Below, one piece after another: positions 25,204-34,307 of a DNA stretch of 64,000 bases. Source of the stretch: Leptospira haakeii (GTDB lineage: Bacteria; Spirochaetota; Leptospiria; Leptospirales; Leptospiraceae); NCBI RefSeq assembly GCF_002812045.1, contig NZ_NPEG01000012.1, positions 1-64,000 of the forward strand, read 5' to 3'. Both the position numbers and the translations under genes were made by a program. Every line of letters begins with the position of its first letter. Within the stretch, counting starts at the first letter, position 1. Below the pieces are notes generated by a model. It saw nothing but the letters and a program-made list of their open reading frames with translations. It was not told the origin of the DNA and made no database searches.

Positions 25204-27219
25204 CTAAGATTTATTTGAGACCGGATTCGTTCTTAACCTCTCCAATTTTTCTCGAATTCGAACTTTGTCTTCCTTCTTTTGAAAAAGAGTTTCCGATTTT
25301 TCCCAGAATCTTCTGGCATCTGCAAATTCTCTTCTTTCATGATGAACATCACCTAAATGTTCACAAATTGTAGGATCGTATTCGTTTCTATCCTGTAAAA
25401 TTTGGAAGGCAAGATTCAAATGTAATAGGGCCTCATCCACTCTACCCTTTTTATAATAGATCCAACCCAAACTATCTTGGTAAGCCTCATTATCAGGAGC
25501 AAGTTCCACCGCCTTTCGGATAAGATCGAGCGCCTCATCCAAACGAATTCCTTTCTCCGAATAATGATAACCTAAATAATTATAAGCAATTGGATTTTCA
25601 GGATCTAGCTCCATAGACTTACGAAGATCCTCTTCCATTTCAGGAAGCCTTCCTAATTTTTCTAAAGTAGAAGCCCTGTAAAAATGATACACAGAAGATT
25701 TTGGTTCCAATCGAATTGCTTGTTCGAATGCACCTCTACTTTGTTCTAACTTTTCAGATTGGAATAGAACAATTCCCAAAAGATAATAAGCATAATGATT
25801 ATTCGGATCATTTTTAAGGATATTTTGGATAATCTCTTCTGATTCTTGGACCTTTCCTGGAGGATTTCCTCTAAGCAGGAATGCCAAATGTAATTCATAT
25901 TTTTTAGAATCTTCTGTAGAAGAAGTATATTGGATTGCTTTACGAACAGAAATGATGGATCTAAATACAGAACCAGATTGTTCATATACTCCAGCTAAAA
26001 AGTCATATTGTTCCGCAAGAATTCTTGGATCTAACTTTTCTTGTTCCGTAATCTTAATAGATTCCAGAAGTAATGTTTCTGCGAGTGTAGTCAATTGGGA
26101 TTGGAGCGCAATTGATGCTACTTCAATTAATTCTCGGATATATTCCTTTTTATCAATATTTGGATCTCTTTTTTGGATCTCTAAAACGCCTAAACGAATA
26201 GATAACCTTTTAGGAAATCTTTCTTTTAAAGGAAAAAGTATCCTTCTTGCGTCTGAATATTTGGAATTCAGTACGGAATAAAGTCCAAATAGGACCCCAT
26301 CCTTATTCAGTTTTCCTTTTTTCTTTAGATCCTCAAAATAACCTGCTGCCATAGATCTACTTTCTATAAAGTACATCTCTCCGAGCATCAATTCCACTGA
26401 GGAATTTCCTTGGATCTCTTGTAGTATTCTTTGTAATTGTTTTTTAGCTTGGGAAAACTTTCCTAGCTGGTCTAAAATTTTTGCGAGAAGAAAGCGGATT
26501 TCCCAGTTTTCAGGCCTCATCTCCAGATAACCCGAAATATAAAAAAGTGCCTTTGTATTTTGGCCTAAAGCAAAATACGTTTTTCCCAAAGATAAATACA
26601 CAAATTCAGGATATTTAGGATTGGAATCTTTTTGTTTGATCAGATCTCGAAGAGAACTTAAATATAAAACTGATTTTGCATCATTCTTCAGAGCAAGCTC
26701 AGCAGAACTTAATAAATAATAAAAATCAGGATCTTCCGAAAACTTACTCAGATGAGATTCTAAATAAGTCGCCGCCTTTTCATATTCCCCGCTGTTTAAA
26801 AGAATGGTTCCTTTTAAAATATAGGATTCTCTAAAATTAGGATCAGACTTTTCGGCCAAATCCAGTTCAGAAACCGCATCCTTCCATTGACCCAAGTAAT
26901 AATGTGCAAGTGCCTTATTCCAACGGAATACTGCTGAAACAGGAACCCCTACAGATTCAGAACATCGAATATAATCTTGGAAATTTCGGACTGCTTCTAT
27001 AATTTCTTCTGTTCTTTCTCTTCCTTCAGAGTTTCTAGCCTTATTCAAACTCTCTAACCCGAGAGAATAATAATAGGCCGGCCAAACAGACTTGGCCCTT
27101 CCGGAAGAATCAACATCCCTACATACAAAAACGGAGTCAGTATTTTGGGGAGAAGCAAATAAACTGCCTGCATCCAGCATGGATACCAGAAGGATCGGAA
27201 TAATGCTTGCGTGTTTCAT
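25204..27219 (-). CDS. Exported TPR-repeat protein
   Basis: A 671-residue protein built almost entirely of tetratricopeptide repeats after a signal peptide (MKHASIIPILLVSMLDAGSLF). Repeats with the usual A-x-x-Y/L-x-G/A pattern can be followed from about residue 50 to 640, the clearest being FRESYILKGTILLNSGEYEK, NNHYAYYLLGIVLFQSEKLE and AYNYLGYHYSEKGIRLDEAL. Such proteins act as periplasmic scaffolds for assembly or secretion. It is the first gene of an operon with a LolB-like lipoprotein and a crotonase. The function is not identified; the repeat call is secure. Confidence 0.88.
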   Translation of the reverse strand: MKHASIIPILLVSMLDAGSLFASPQNTDSVFVCRDVDSSGRAKSVWPAYYYSLGLESLNKARNSEGRERTEEIIEAVRNFQDYIRCSESVGVPVSAVFRWNKALAHYYLGQWKDAVSELDLAEKSDPNFRESYILKGTILLNSGEYEKAATYLESHLSKFSEDPDFYYLLSSAELALKNDAKSVLYLSSLRDLIKQKDSNPKYPEFVYLSLGKTYFALGQNTKALFYISGYLEMRPENWEIRFLLAKILDQLGKFSQAKKQLQRILQEIQGNSSVELMLGEMYFIESRSMAAGYFEDLKKKGKLNKDGVLFGLYSVLNSKYSDARRILFPLKERFPKRLSIRLGVLEIQKRDPNIDKKEYIRELIEVASIALQSQLTTLAETLLLESIKITEQEKLDPRILAEQYDFLAGVYEQSGSVFRSIISVRKAIQYTSSTEDSKKYELHLAFLLRGNPPGKVQESEEIIQNILKNDPNNHYAYYLLGIVLFQSEKLEQSRGAFEQAIRLEPKSSVYHFYRASTLEKLGRLPEMEEDLRKSMELDPENPIAYNYLGYHYSEKGIRLDEALDLIRKAVELAPDNEAYQDSLGWIYYKKGRVDEALLHLNLAFQILQDRNEYDPTICEHLGDVHHERREFADARRFWEKSETLFQKKEDKVRIREKLERLRTNPVSNKS

Positions 27220-27334
27220 AATCCCCGGACTTGTATAGGGTTTGGAATCGAAAAAAGCGAAATCTTCACTCTCTCTACTCTCAAGCGAGGGACTCTATTC
27301 GTCTAACGAATTTTCCGGAACTTAAGGAAAGAAA

Positions 27335-28783
27335 TTGTTCAGCATTCTAAAAGAAAAGAAAAAGTTATTCTTAACACTTTTGTTGATTTGGACCCTGGCA
27401 GCGATCTATATCTATCCCAGGAGATTCCAGATTTTAGGTTCTTTCGCACTCTGGTTGGAACCTCCCGTCTTAAATCCTTCCCTTTCCGCAAAATTGCAGT
27501 CCAAGGGGGACGATCTATTATCCGAAAAAGTAGAATACAGACAGATTGAACATTATCTTAGAACCGACCAATTATCGAAAGCCTGTGTCCGCGCTTACAG
27601 AATAGGAAAAGAAGGTACTGGAGATATTTTCAGGGTACCAAGTTGGATGGAAGCGAAACACCAAGGTTGGACCATAGAAAGGCTTGCAAATCCAAGCGAG
27701 ACCAAATTTTCCACGGGAGAAAAACCTGTGGATCCTTTCGAATACTGGAAAGAATTCTACCAGGTCCCCCTAGAAGCCCTAGATTATTATAAAAGAGCCT
27801 TAAACTATAACCCTTTCGACGGATATAATTCTCCTCCAATTCAAGCAACTCTTGGAAAAGACAAACCTGAGATCGCAGGTAAAAGTCTTTTAGAGAAGAT
27901 CAGAATTTCTTCCTTCGCTTCTTGCCGCCCGGAAGAGGCAATAATCGCACATTTCCAAGCAATCCAAAGGATAGAAGAACTAGTATTCGAAAAATTGAAA
28001 GAGGCAAAACCTCCATCCATTCCTTGGTGGAAGCGTATCTTGAATTTTTTCAGTTTCAGCTGTAATAAGGAAGAGGAAGAGAATATTGCGGAAGATCTTC
28101 CAAAAGAGATCCGAATCTGGAAAAAGATCACAGAGTCTCAATCGGATCCGATCGTATTCTCAGAAGACTATCCGGATACTACTACATTAACCGCAAATAA
28201 GTACAAAACACTTCTCTTAAAAACATTAGAGTTACTTAGACTTAGAACGGATGAGTCCCATCCTTCCCTTTCTCCTGAGGAATCGGTTTCCTTATTCACG
28301 AGAGTTCTGTATTTTTCCTGTTCTAAAAGAGCAATTCCCGCAGAAGCAAAATATTGGGGAGCAAGTGCAATCGCCGCAATCCCTTGCGAAACAACAGACA
28401 CGGAAGGTGCGAAAGTATTTTATTCTAACTTAAACCGAAATGCTCAACTATTCTATAAATTAGGAGAAAGGGATTCTAATTATAGAAAAAAAGCAAAGGA
28501 TATGTTCGAAGCGGTTTATCGGTCCTCTGCAACAGATTTAGGAACCAAATTCCAAGCAAAACTAATGAGAGTCAGATGCCTATTGCACGAATCTGATTTT
28601 GACCAAGCACTCAAAGAATTGGATGCCTTGGATACCGAAGTCTATACGGTTGATCCAAATTATCGTAATGATAAGTCCGGCTATGAAGATCTGATCGAAG
28701 ATAAAAAGAAACTATTGCAGTATACACTTCGTCGAAAAGGAAGATACGAAGAAGCAGACGATATTTTCGATGAAAAGAATTAA
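27335..28783 (+). CDS. Membrane-anchored protein with TPR-like repeats
   Basis: A 482-residue protein I do not recognise. It has an N-terminal membrane anchor (about 10-27, LFLTLLLIWTLAAIYIYP) and a largely helical outer part that includes SAIAAIPCETTDTEGAKVFY and repeat-like helices near the end (KFQAKLMRVRCLLHESDFDQ, ALKELDALDTEV), suggestive of degenerate TPRs. The start is TTG at 27335; AAGGA six bases upstream decides it, as no early ATG exists. It overlaps the next gene by 14 bp and is divergent from the exported TPR gene, so the two TPR-type proteins may share a promoter region and perhaps a job. Confidence 0.7.
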   Translation: MFSILKEKKKLFLTLLLIWTLAAIYIYPRRFQILGSFALWLEPPVLNPSLSAKLQSKGDDLLSEKVEYRQIEHYLRTDQLSKACVRAYRIGKEGTGDIFRVPSWMEAKHQGWTIERLANPSETKFSTGEKPVDPFEYWKEFYQVPLEALDYYKRALNYNPFDGYNSPPIQATLGKDKPEIAGKSLLEKIRISSFASCRPEEAIIAHFQAIQRIEELVFEKLKEAKPPSIPWWKRILNFFSFSCNKEEEENIAEDLPKEIRIWKKITESQSDPIVFSEDYPDTTTLTANKYKTLLLKTLELLRLRTDESHPSLSPEESVSLFTRVLYFSCSKRAIPAEAKYWGASAIAAIPCETTDTEGAKVFYSNLNRNAQLFYKLGERDSNYRKKAKDMFEAVYRSSATDLGTKFQAKLMRVRCLLHESDFDQALKELDALDTEVYTVDPNYRNDKSGYEDLIEDKKKLLQYTLRRKGRYEEADDIFDEKN

Positions 28784-29882
28784 ATACTTCGATTATAATG
28801 CCACCCATCCTCCTATTCCAGGTTTATTAACTAAGATCTTAGAAGAATACGAGGAGGATTTTTTTAATCCTTCAGGGCCTACTAGATTTTCTTTAGCAAG
28901 GCAAGGCAAGATAGAAGAAGCCAGAAAAGTATTAGCTAAACTCACAGGAAAAGATCCCAAAGGATTCGTATTTACTTCTTCCGGAACGGAAGCAGATTAT
29001 TCCCTCATATACTTTGCAAAACAATTCGTTAAAACTATAGCCTACTTATCTCCTTTTGAACATGCCGCTATGTATTCTTCCTTTAGAAGTTTAGGAATTC
29101 CTTATAAAGTTTTGAGCGCCGATAAATCGGGACTTGTTTCAATTTCAGAATTGGAATCCAATTTGAAGAATGAGCCGGGCCCTGTATTTGTTCTGCACGC
29201 AGGCAATGAAACAGGCGTGATCCAACCGATCGAAGAATTAGCAAAAATTTCCGCAAAATATGGAATGCCTTTTTATTCCGACCTTATCCAATCATTCTCC
29301 AAAATTCCGGTTCCTTTTTCAGTTCTAAACGGATTCACATTTTCCGGTCATAAAATCGGCGCTGGACTTGGCTCTTCCGTTTTATGGTTCGATCCGAAAT
29401 ATCTACCAGAAGGTGGAGTTTTCCAAGGAGGAAACCAGGAGAATGGGCATAGGGCAGGTACAGAAAATTCTCCTTCTATTTTAGCTTTGGCAGAAGCCGC
29501 ACAAATCCAATTTGCCGAAATGGAGAACAAAAACAAAAGATTAGAATATTATAGAAATAAGATAGAAACAAAACTCAAAAGTTTAGGTGCAGAGATCGTT
29601 GCAGAAAATTCCCCAAGGTTATTTTCTACTACATTTGCACTTCTTCCTTTGGATGATCTGGACTTTTTTATGATGGGAATGGAAGAGAAAGGATTTGCAG
29701 TTTCTACCGGATCTTCCTGCAAATCCAGATCAAGAGAAGCAGCGCCTTCCTTATTGGCAATGAGCTATTCTAATGAAGAAGCTTTGAGAGCGATCCGTAT
29801 CTCTACCGGTCTGTATACAACGGAAGAAGAAGTAGACTCTCTTTTGGTTGCTCTAGAAAAAACAATCCTTTCCATTAAATAG
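28770..29882 (+). CDS. Class V aminotransferase, cysteine-desulfurase-like
   Basis: A 370-residue PLP enzyme resembling NifS/IscS cysteine desulfurases, which take sulfur from cysteine for Fe-S clusters or thiolation. KYFDYNATHPP is at 5-15, the PLP-stacking His98 in SPFEHAA, Asp171 in YSDLIQ, the Schiff-base Lys195 in FSGHKIGAGLGS, the RAGTEN motif at 228-233, and the sulfur-carrying Cys317 in STGSSCKSRS. It is translated from within the end of the preceding gene (14-bp overlap), so the two are tightly coupled. No iscU, sufU or thiI is nearby. Its end overlaps the convergent dNTPase gene by 8 bp. Confidence 0.9.
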   Translation: MKRIKYFDYNATHPPIPGLLTKILEEYEEDFFNPSGPTRFSLARQGKIEEARKVLAKLTGKDPKGFVFTSSGTEADYSLIYFAKQFVKTIAYLSPFEHAAMYSSFRSLGIPYKVLSADKSGLVSISELESNLKNEPGPVFVLHAGNETGVIQPIEELAKISAKYGMPFYSDLIQSFSKIPVPFSVLNGFTFSGHKIGAGLGSSVLWFDPKYLPEGGVFQGGNQENGHRAGTENSPSILALAEAAQIQFAEMENKNKRLEYYRNKIETKLKSLGAEIVAENSPRLFSTTFALLPLDDLDFFMMGMEEKGFAVSTGSSCKSRSREAAPSLLAMSYSNEEALRAIRISTGLYTTEEEVDSLLVALEKTILSIK

Positions 29883-31017
29883 TAGATGCCATTTCTTCCG
29901 CGTATCTGTCAGTCATTCCTGCCACGTAATCGCATACACATCTTTCTAAACCTTCTTTTTCTATCCTTCTCTTATAGGTTTCAGGAATAGAATCAGGCTG
30001 CTTCCTAAAATGAAAGAATAATCTTTCTATCATGTCCCTTCCTCTATCACTTGTGACTACAACGGAAGGATGTCTATACAGCGTTTTGTAAAGAAAAGAT
30101 TTTAATTCTCTTACCTTCTCTCCGTAAGAAGGCTCGTAAGTTGCGATCCTTTTTCCTTCTTGATAGGCAAGGTTCAGATCGGAGCGATTCGAAATTTTCC
30201 AGTCAGAAATTCTAGATTCGATCGTTCTGATCATACTGGAGACCATACTATTCGTTAGCTCCCGAATGATTGTTCGAACAAAAACTTTTCCATCCAGCTT
30301 AGGGAACTTACCTTTTACCATTTCAGAAGTTTCTGCCCAAAGAGAAAGTGAATCCAGATCTTCCGCTTTTAGATAACCCATTTCCAAACCATCATCTATA
30401 TCATGGCTTGTGTATGCGATCTCATCGGCTACATCTGCACATTGCGCTTCTAAACTTGGGCCTTCGATTTTTCTTTCTTTTCCTAACATAGAGCCGTCAT
30501 ATTCTGCTCCATGTTTCATCATCCCTTTTAAGGTTTCTTTGGAAAGATTGAGTCCAGGGAATTCCGGATAACGTGTCTCTAAAATTGTAACAATTCGAAC
30601 TGATTGTTTATTATGTTCAAATCCGCCGAATTCTCCCATTAAGTCGGAAAGCATATCCTGGCCGGCGTGTCCGAAAGGTGTATGCCCTAAATCATGAGCA
30701 AGCGCGATTGTTTCCGCAAGTAAAGAGTTGAGTCCTAATGCAGAAGCAATCGTTCTAGAAATCCCCGCAACTTCTAGAGTATGGGTGAGTCGATTGCGAT
30801 AATTCTCCCCAACTGAATAAACGAATACTTGGGTCTTATATTGTAATCTTTTGAATGCGCTTGAATGGACTACCCGATCCCTATCTCTCTGAAAAGGGAT
30901 ACGGTACGGGTGTTCTTCTTCCCTATATTCTCTTCCCCCAGTTTCGTCCTGCAAAACTGAATAACCTGCTAATAGGGAATTTTCGGCCTGGATAATTTGG
31001 TTTCTGTCTTTTTGCAC
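29875..31017 (-). CDS. dgt: dGTPase-like HD-domain dNTP triphosphohydrolase
   Basis: A 380-residue HD-superfamily enzyme that splits deoxynucleoside triphosphates to deoxynucleoside and triphosphate. The metal-binding motif is complete: RLTHTLEV with His79, AHDLGHTPFGHAG with His108-Asp109, and CADVADEIAYTSHDIDDGL with the later aspartate. Length and the N-terminal PYRIPFQRDRDRVVHSSAFKRL match the short Dgt type (deoxyguanosinetriphosphate triphosphohydrolase-like) rather than the long E. coli Dgt. Single gene, divergent from the DedA gene. Confidence 0.94.
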   Translation of the reverse strand: MQKDRNQIIQAENSLLAGYSVLQDETGGREYREEEHPYRIPFQRDRDRVVHSSAFKRLQYKTQVFVYSVGENYRNRLTHTLEVAGISRTIASALGLNSLLAETIALAHDLGHTPFGHAGQDMLSDLMGEFGGFEHNKQSVRIVTILETRYPEFPGLNLSKETLKGMMKHGAEYDGSMLGKERKIEGPSLEAQCADVADEIAYTSHDIDDGLEMGYLKAEDLDSLSLWAETSEMVKGKFPKLDGKVFVRTIIRELTNSMVSSMIRTIESRISDWKISNRSDLNLAYQEGKRIATYEPSYGEKVRELKSFLYKTLYRHPSVVVTSDRGRDMIERLFFHFRKQPDSIPETYKRRIEKEGLERCVCDYVAGMTDRYAEEMASTI

Positions 31018-31137
31018 CTAATACCAATTTGGAACCTAAAAAGACCAAAAGCAAGTCAAACAAATCTAGTTTTTCGATTCCAATTTGTTCAGGAAAAGTT
31101 TCACTGGTGCAATTCTACTCGGTAGATATAAGCATTC

Positions 31138-31767
31138 ATGGATCTAGTTAATATTCCGGATTTAGTCAATTTTTTTTCCCGCTTTGGGAATGAGTTCGCT
31201 TACTTAGCAGTTTTCTCTACTCTCATTCTTTGCGGTTTCGGTCTTCCGATTCCGGAAGATATCTCCCTGGTTTCGGGCGGAGTTTTGGCAGGTTTAGGAT
31301 ACGCTAACGAACATGTAATGTTCGGCGTTGGTATGGCAGGAGTTCTTGTAGGAGACGGTTCCGTATTTTTACTCGGAAGAGTTTTCGGCGAGAAGGTACT
31401 ACAAATTCCTTTTATCGCAAAATTTTTAACCCCGGAAAGGTTTTCCAAAGTACAGGAAAAGTTTTCCCAATACGGAAATTGGGTAGTCTTCATGGCGAGG
31501 TTCATGCCTGGACTTAGGATGCCGATCTATCTAACGGCTGGAACCTCGGATCGTATCTCCTTCTTTAGATTTTTATTATTGGATATGTTTGCAGCCGCAA
31601 TTTCGGTCCCGATCTGGGTTTATCTAGGCCATTATGGAGCAAAAAATTTAGACCAGCTCGGCATCTTGGTGCACCAAGGACAAATTACAGTCTTTGTATT
31701 ATTAGGAATTCTTGTATCAGGCCTCGTTCTTTATTTTGCGATCAAAAAGAAACGTTCCGGGAAATAA
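31138..31767 (+). CDS. DedA family membrane protein
   Basis: A 209-residue DedA/SNARE-associated family inner-membrane protein; several members flip undecaprenyl phosphate or phospholipid. FGLPIPEDISLVSGGVLAGL (about 33-52) carries the conserved acidic residue, and ARFMPGLRMPIYLTAG the F-x-R-x-x-P-G-x-R signature. About five hydrophobic segments are visible, and the C-terminus is basic. It probably takes part in carrier-lipid recycling in the cell envelope. It is the first of three rightward genes but separated from the HNH gene by 47 bp. Confidence 0.93.
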   Translation: MDLVNIPDLVNFFSRFGNEFAYLAVFSTLILCGFGLPIPEDISLVSGGVLAGLGYANEHVMFGVGMAGVLVGDGSVFLLGRVFGEKVLQIPFIAKFLTPERFSKVQEKFSQYGNWVVFMARFMPGLRMPIYLTAGTSDRISFFRFLLLDMFAAAISVPIWVYLGHYGAKNLDQLGILVHQGQITVFVLLGILVSGLVLYFAIKKKRSGK

Positions 31768-31814
31768 TACTTTTACTCGACATAATTTTATGAATCTATA
31801 CAGTTTGGTTAGAT

Positions 31815-32366
31815 ATGGATGTTCTAACCCAACCTGTGTTGGTGCTGAACGCAACCTATGTCCCGGTTGCGATCCGAACGGTCAAAGACGCCGTTGTCCT
31901 TCTAATTCTTAGAAAAGCAGAACTCATTAGAGACGAAAAAGGTCTATTTATCAGGTCTGAAAAACTTAAATTCACAACTCCTAGGATCATTCTACTCACG
32001 GACTACTACAAGGTCCCTAAACGTAAGCATAAACTCTCTAGAGAAAATATATTCTTGAGAGACGATCACGAATGTGTGTATTGCAAACGTAAACTACCCT
32101 CCTCCAAACTTACCTTGGATCATGTGATCCCTAAAAGTCGCTGGGAAGAGATCCCTCGGGAAAAAAAACCAAGGGACTATCATACCTGGGAAAATCTGGT
32201 TACTGCCTGCAAGGACTGCAATGGCAAAAAAGGAAACAAACTTCTGCAAGAACTCAAGTGGGAGGTACCTGAAAATCGGTCGACAAACAAGAGACGTTTT
32301 CCACAATTTTCAGTATCCACCCAATTGGTCGAAAAATTCGGCTGGGCGGACTATATACGCAGCTAA
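31815..32366 (+). CDS. HNH endonuclease family protein
   Basis: A 183-residue HNH nuclease of a widespread chromosomal type that begins with VLVLNATYVPVAIRTVKDAV. The core is plain: the zinc pair HECVYCKRKL, the catalytic LDHVIPKSRW, the asparagine in WENLVTACKDCNGKKGNKLL, and the second zinc pair CKDC. Members are found in most bacteria outside any phage or defence locus, so I do not take it as a defence gene; its natural target is not known. Its stop is directly followed by the ATG of the lipoprotein gene. Confidence 0.92.
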   Translation: MDVLTQPVLVLNATYVPVAIRTVKDAVVLLILRKAELIRDEKGLFIRSEKLKFTTPRIILLTDYYKVPKRKHKLSRENIFLRDDHECVYCKRKLPSSKLTLDHVIPKSRWEEIPREKKPRDYHTWENLVTACKDCNGKKGNKLLQELKWEVPENRSTNKRRFPQFSVSTQLVEKFGWADYIRS

Positions 32367-32882
32367 ATGAATCTTTTTTTATCCAGAAGAATGCACACAT
32401 TCTTCTCTATCTTACTACTCATCTTTTCCTTATTCTCTTGTTATAATTATTCAACAAATAGGATCGTAACCACTCCACCTACCTTGGTAGGGATTACCTT
32501 AATCGGAACCGGAGTCTATGAGCTCAGACTAAGAGCTGGTAATCCGGAAGCATTTTTTAGCGGTTATACTTTATATACCGGAAGTACTTCGGATGCATCC
32601 AGAAACCCTGCTGATTTTTCTTCCGGAAAAGCATGCGAACTTCCTTTGAATATGCTTCCAAACCAACCAAAAGAATATTCTATAGAAGTAAATCCAACCG
32701 CAGGCCCACTTGCAGTTCCAGGCGCGGGAGAAAATACAAATAGAGTATGTAAGATCGTAGCTACTTTAAATTCAGGGGATTATGTAACTCTTAGATCTTC
32801 AGTGATCTCTTTGGATTTGAATAGCGGAACAAAAGATATTTATGTATTTTCCATGCCTTCGAATACATTACAAGTTCCTTAA
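32367..32882 (+). CDS. Putative lipoprotein, unknown function
   Basis: A 171-residue protein with a signal sequence ending in FSLFSCYNY, consistent with a lipoprotein cleaved at that cysteine (about residue 28). The mature part appears to be a small beta-sandwich (TTPPTLVGITLIGTGVYELR, then YTLYTGSTSDAS) and includes two cysteines that may pair. I cannot name a family. It starts on the base right after the HNH stop codon, so the two are translationally linked; ATG at 32391 is an alternative start. It converges with the J-domain gene, overlapping by 4 bp. Confidence 0.68.
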   Translation: MNLFLSRRMHTFFSILLLIFSLFSCYNYSTNRIVTTPPTLVGITLIGTGVYELRLRAGNPEAFFSGYTLYTGSTSDASRNPADFSSGKACELPLNMLPNQPKEYSIEVNPTAGPLAVPGAGENTNRVCKIVATLNSGDYVTLRSSVISLDLNSGTKDIYVFSMPSNTLQVP

Positions 32883-33361
32883 TCTTTAAACCAGACGTTT
32901 ATCTTTTTAAGAGTAGTTTCTGTATCTTCTTTCCAGATACTTTTGGGAAACTTTTCCAAAAACTCTTCCAGCTCATTCTTAGCAGTTTGTAATTCATCTC
33001 TTAAACGTAGAAGTGCAGGATTGTCTTCTTTCTTTAAATATACCGGATTTCCGTCGGTGAACTGAAAATATTTTTCGATCGCTTGTGCTGCTTTCTGTTT
33101 AGCTAGTTTATAAAACTGAAATCCTTCCGGATCTTCTTTAGAATTTTCTAAAATTACAAACGAGTCATTTTGTAAGGAGGAAAGTAAAACATCCCTCAGT
33201 TGGACTAATTCCTTAAATAGAATATCCGTTTCGTATTCTCCGGAATCCGGATGGTATTTACGAGAGAGTTCCCGGAATCTGCTCCGGACTAGATTTGCGT
33301 CGAATTTTTTTGGGAGTCCGTAAAAGTCCAGGGCACGGCTTAGCAGGTCCCCGTCTTCCAA
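32879..33361 (-). CDS. J-domain protein
   Basis: A 160-residue protein with an N-terminal J domain: LSRALDFYGLPKKFDANLVR, then SRFRELSRKYHPDSGEYETD with the diagnostic His-Pro-Asp. The rest is helical, with long charged stretches (AKQKAAQAIEKYFQF and LRDELQTAKNELEEFLEKF). J proteins recruit and activate DnaK. No zinc-finger or C-terminal DnaJ domain is present, so it is a specialised co-chaperone. The start is TTG at 33361 with AGGA 7 bases upstream, inside the end of the coiled-coil gene. It lies downstream of fliS and the coiled-coil gene on the same strand, which points to a role in flagellar export or folding. Confidence 0.82.
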   Translation of the reverse strand: MEDGDLLSRALDFYGLPKKFDANLVRSRFRELSRKYHPDSGEYETDILFKELVQLRDVLLSSLQNDSFVILENSKEDPEGFQFYKLAKQKAAQAIEKYFQFTDGNPVYLKKEDNPALLRLRDELQTAKNELEEFLEKFPKSIWKEDTETTLKKINVWFKD

Positions 33362-33774
33362 CCTAATTTCCTATGAGCTAGGAATTTTTTGAGTTGGATC
33401 TTGGATTGAACCAAGTTTAACTCTTTGCGATATTCCTGCAAAATGATCTCCATCTTTTCCCCTACTTGGGAATTCAAATCCCTGGACTCCTCCAATTTTT
33501 GGAAGATCATATCGGAGAGTCGAATAATTTCTAAGGTTTGAGGAGAAGATTCTTCTAATTGTTCGATTTTGCGATCTAGTCGTTTCATCTTTTCAACTAG
33601 GTCCGAATTTTGTATTTCTAGTTTGGAAGCGTTTTCTCCGTCTCCAAAACCAAGAATTTCTAATTGGCGTTTTTGGAGTTCGATCAGTTTATCCAAAAAG
33701 GAAATTTTTTCTTCATAATAGGATGAAAGTTTTTCTTCCATAGAATTTAGACTTTTAGAACCCCTTCCCGCCAC
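33340..33774 (-). CDS. Coiled-coil protein, possible flagellar chaperone
   Basis: A 144-residue protein dominated by heptad repeats (about 14-125), including SFLDKLIELQKRQLEILGFG and LVEKMKRLDRKIEQLEES. Its size, helical content and position just after fliS resemble FlgN/FliT-type export chaperones, which hold hook-associated proteins, but the similarity is only of type, so I give no symbol. The start is unclear: GTG at 33774, 6 bases after the fliS stop, or ATG at 33741. It overlaps the J-domain gene by 22 bp, so fliS, this gene and the J gene are likely one operon. Confidence 0.65.
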   Translation of the reverse strand: MAGRGSKSLNSMEEKLSSYYEEKISFLDKLIELQKRQLEILGFGDGENASKLEIQNSDLVEKMKRLDRKIEQLEESSPQTLEIIRLSDMIFQKLEESRDLNSQVGEKMEIILQEYRKELNLVQSKIQLKKFLAHRKLGWKTGTC

Positions 33775-33780
33775 TGAATT

Positions 33781-34233
33781 TTAACCTTGGAGGGAAAGCC
33801 CAGTTCCTCTAGAACCGGCGGATGGCATAGGGACCACGGAAGAAGTTTTTTCCTTCTTCTCTATTTCTTCCCAAGCAAGTTTTAAGTCTTCCAGATATTT
33901 GATGATTTCAGAAAGGATCTCACTGTCCTTCTTCATATTGGCTTCGAGTAAACGCTTTTTAATATAAACGTAAATGCCAAGCAGGTTGTTTGCAACCTCT
34001 CCCCCGTTTTCCATATTGAGGGCAAGCATCAGCTCAGTCACTATTTCTTGGGCTTTTAGGATATTATTATTCACCACGTCGTACTTGCGGGGTGTATTAT
34101 TCTCGATGGCAACGTTCAGGAAGCGAATTGCTCCTTCATATAACATCACGATAAGCCGGCCCTGACTCACAGTAGAAATTTCATTGGATTTATACTGTTC
34201 GACGGACGCCGTCGATTTTCTAGCAAGTGACAT
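33781..34233 (-). CDS. fliS: Flagellar export chaperone FliS
   Basis: A 150-residue FliS, the chaperone that keeps flagellin unfolded and monomeric before export. YKSNEISTVSQGRLIVMLYE, then GAIRFLNVAIENNTPRKYDV, VVNNNILKAQEIVTELMLAL and the final helix DLKLAWEEIEKK match the four-helix FliS bundle. GGAGAG precedes the ATG. The C-terminal tail (about 132-150, SSVVPMPSAGSRGTGLSLQG) is an extra flexible end. It heads a leftward group with a coiled-coil protein and a J-domain protein, and is divergent from purN. Confidence 0.95.
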   Translation of the reverse strand: MSLARKSTASVEQYKSNEISTVSQGRLIVMLYEGAIRFLNVAIENNTPRKYDVVNNNILKAQEIVTELMLALNMENGGEVANNLLGIYVYIKKRLLEANMKKDSEILSEIIKYLEDLKLAWEEIEKKEKTSSVVPMPSAGSRGTGLSLQG

Positions 34234-34307
34234 GTGTCTCTCCTGAAATACTTTTCGACAAAATTCCGGACCGCCTTAACGTGGACTGGTAATTCTTAGC
34301 GTATCGG

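Noticed and set aside
31815..32366. HNH nuclease as part of a defence or mobile element
   Set aside because: No phage, restriction or toxin gene nearby, and this HNH type is a common chromosomal gene in many bacteria.
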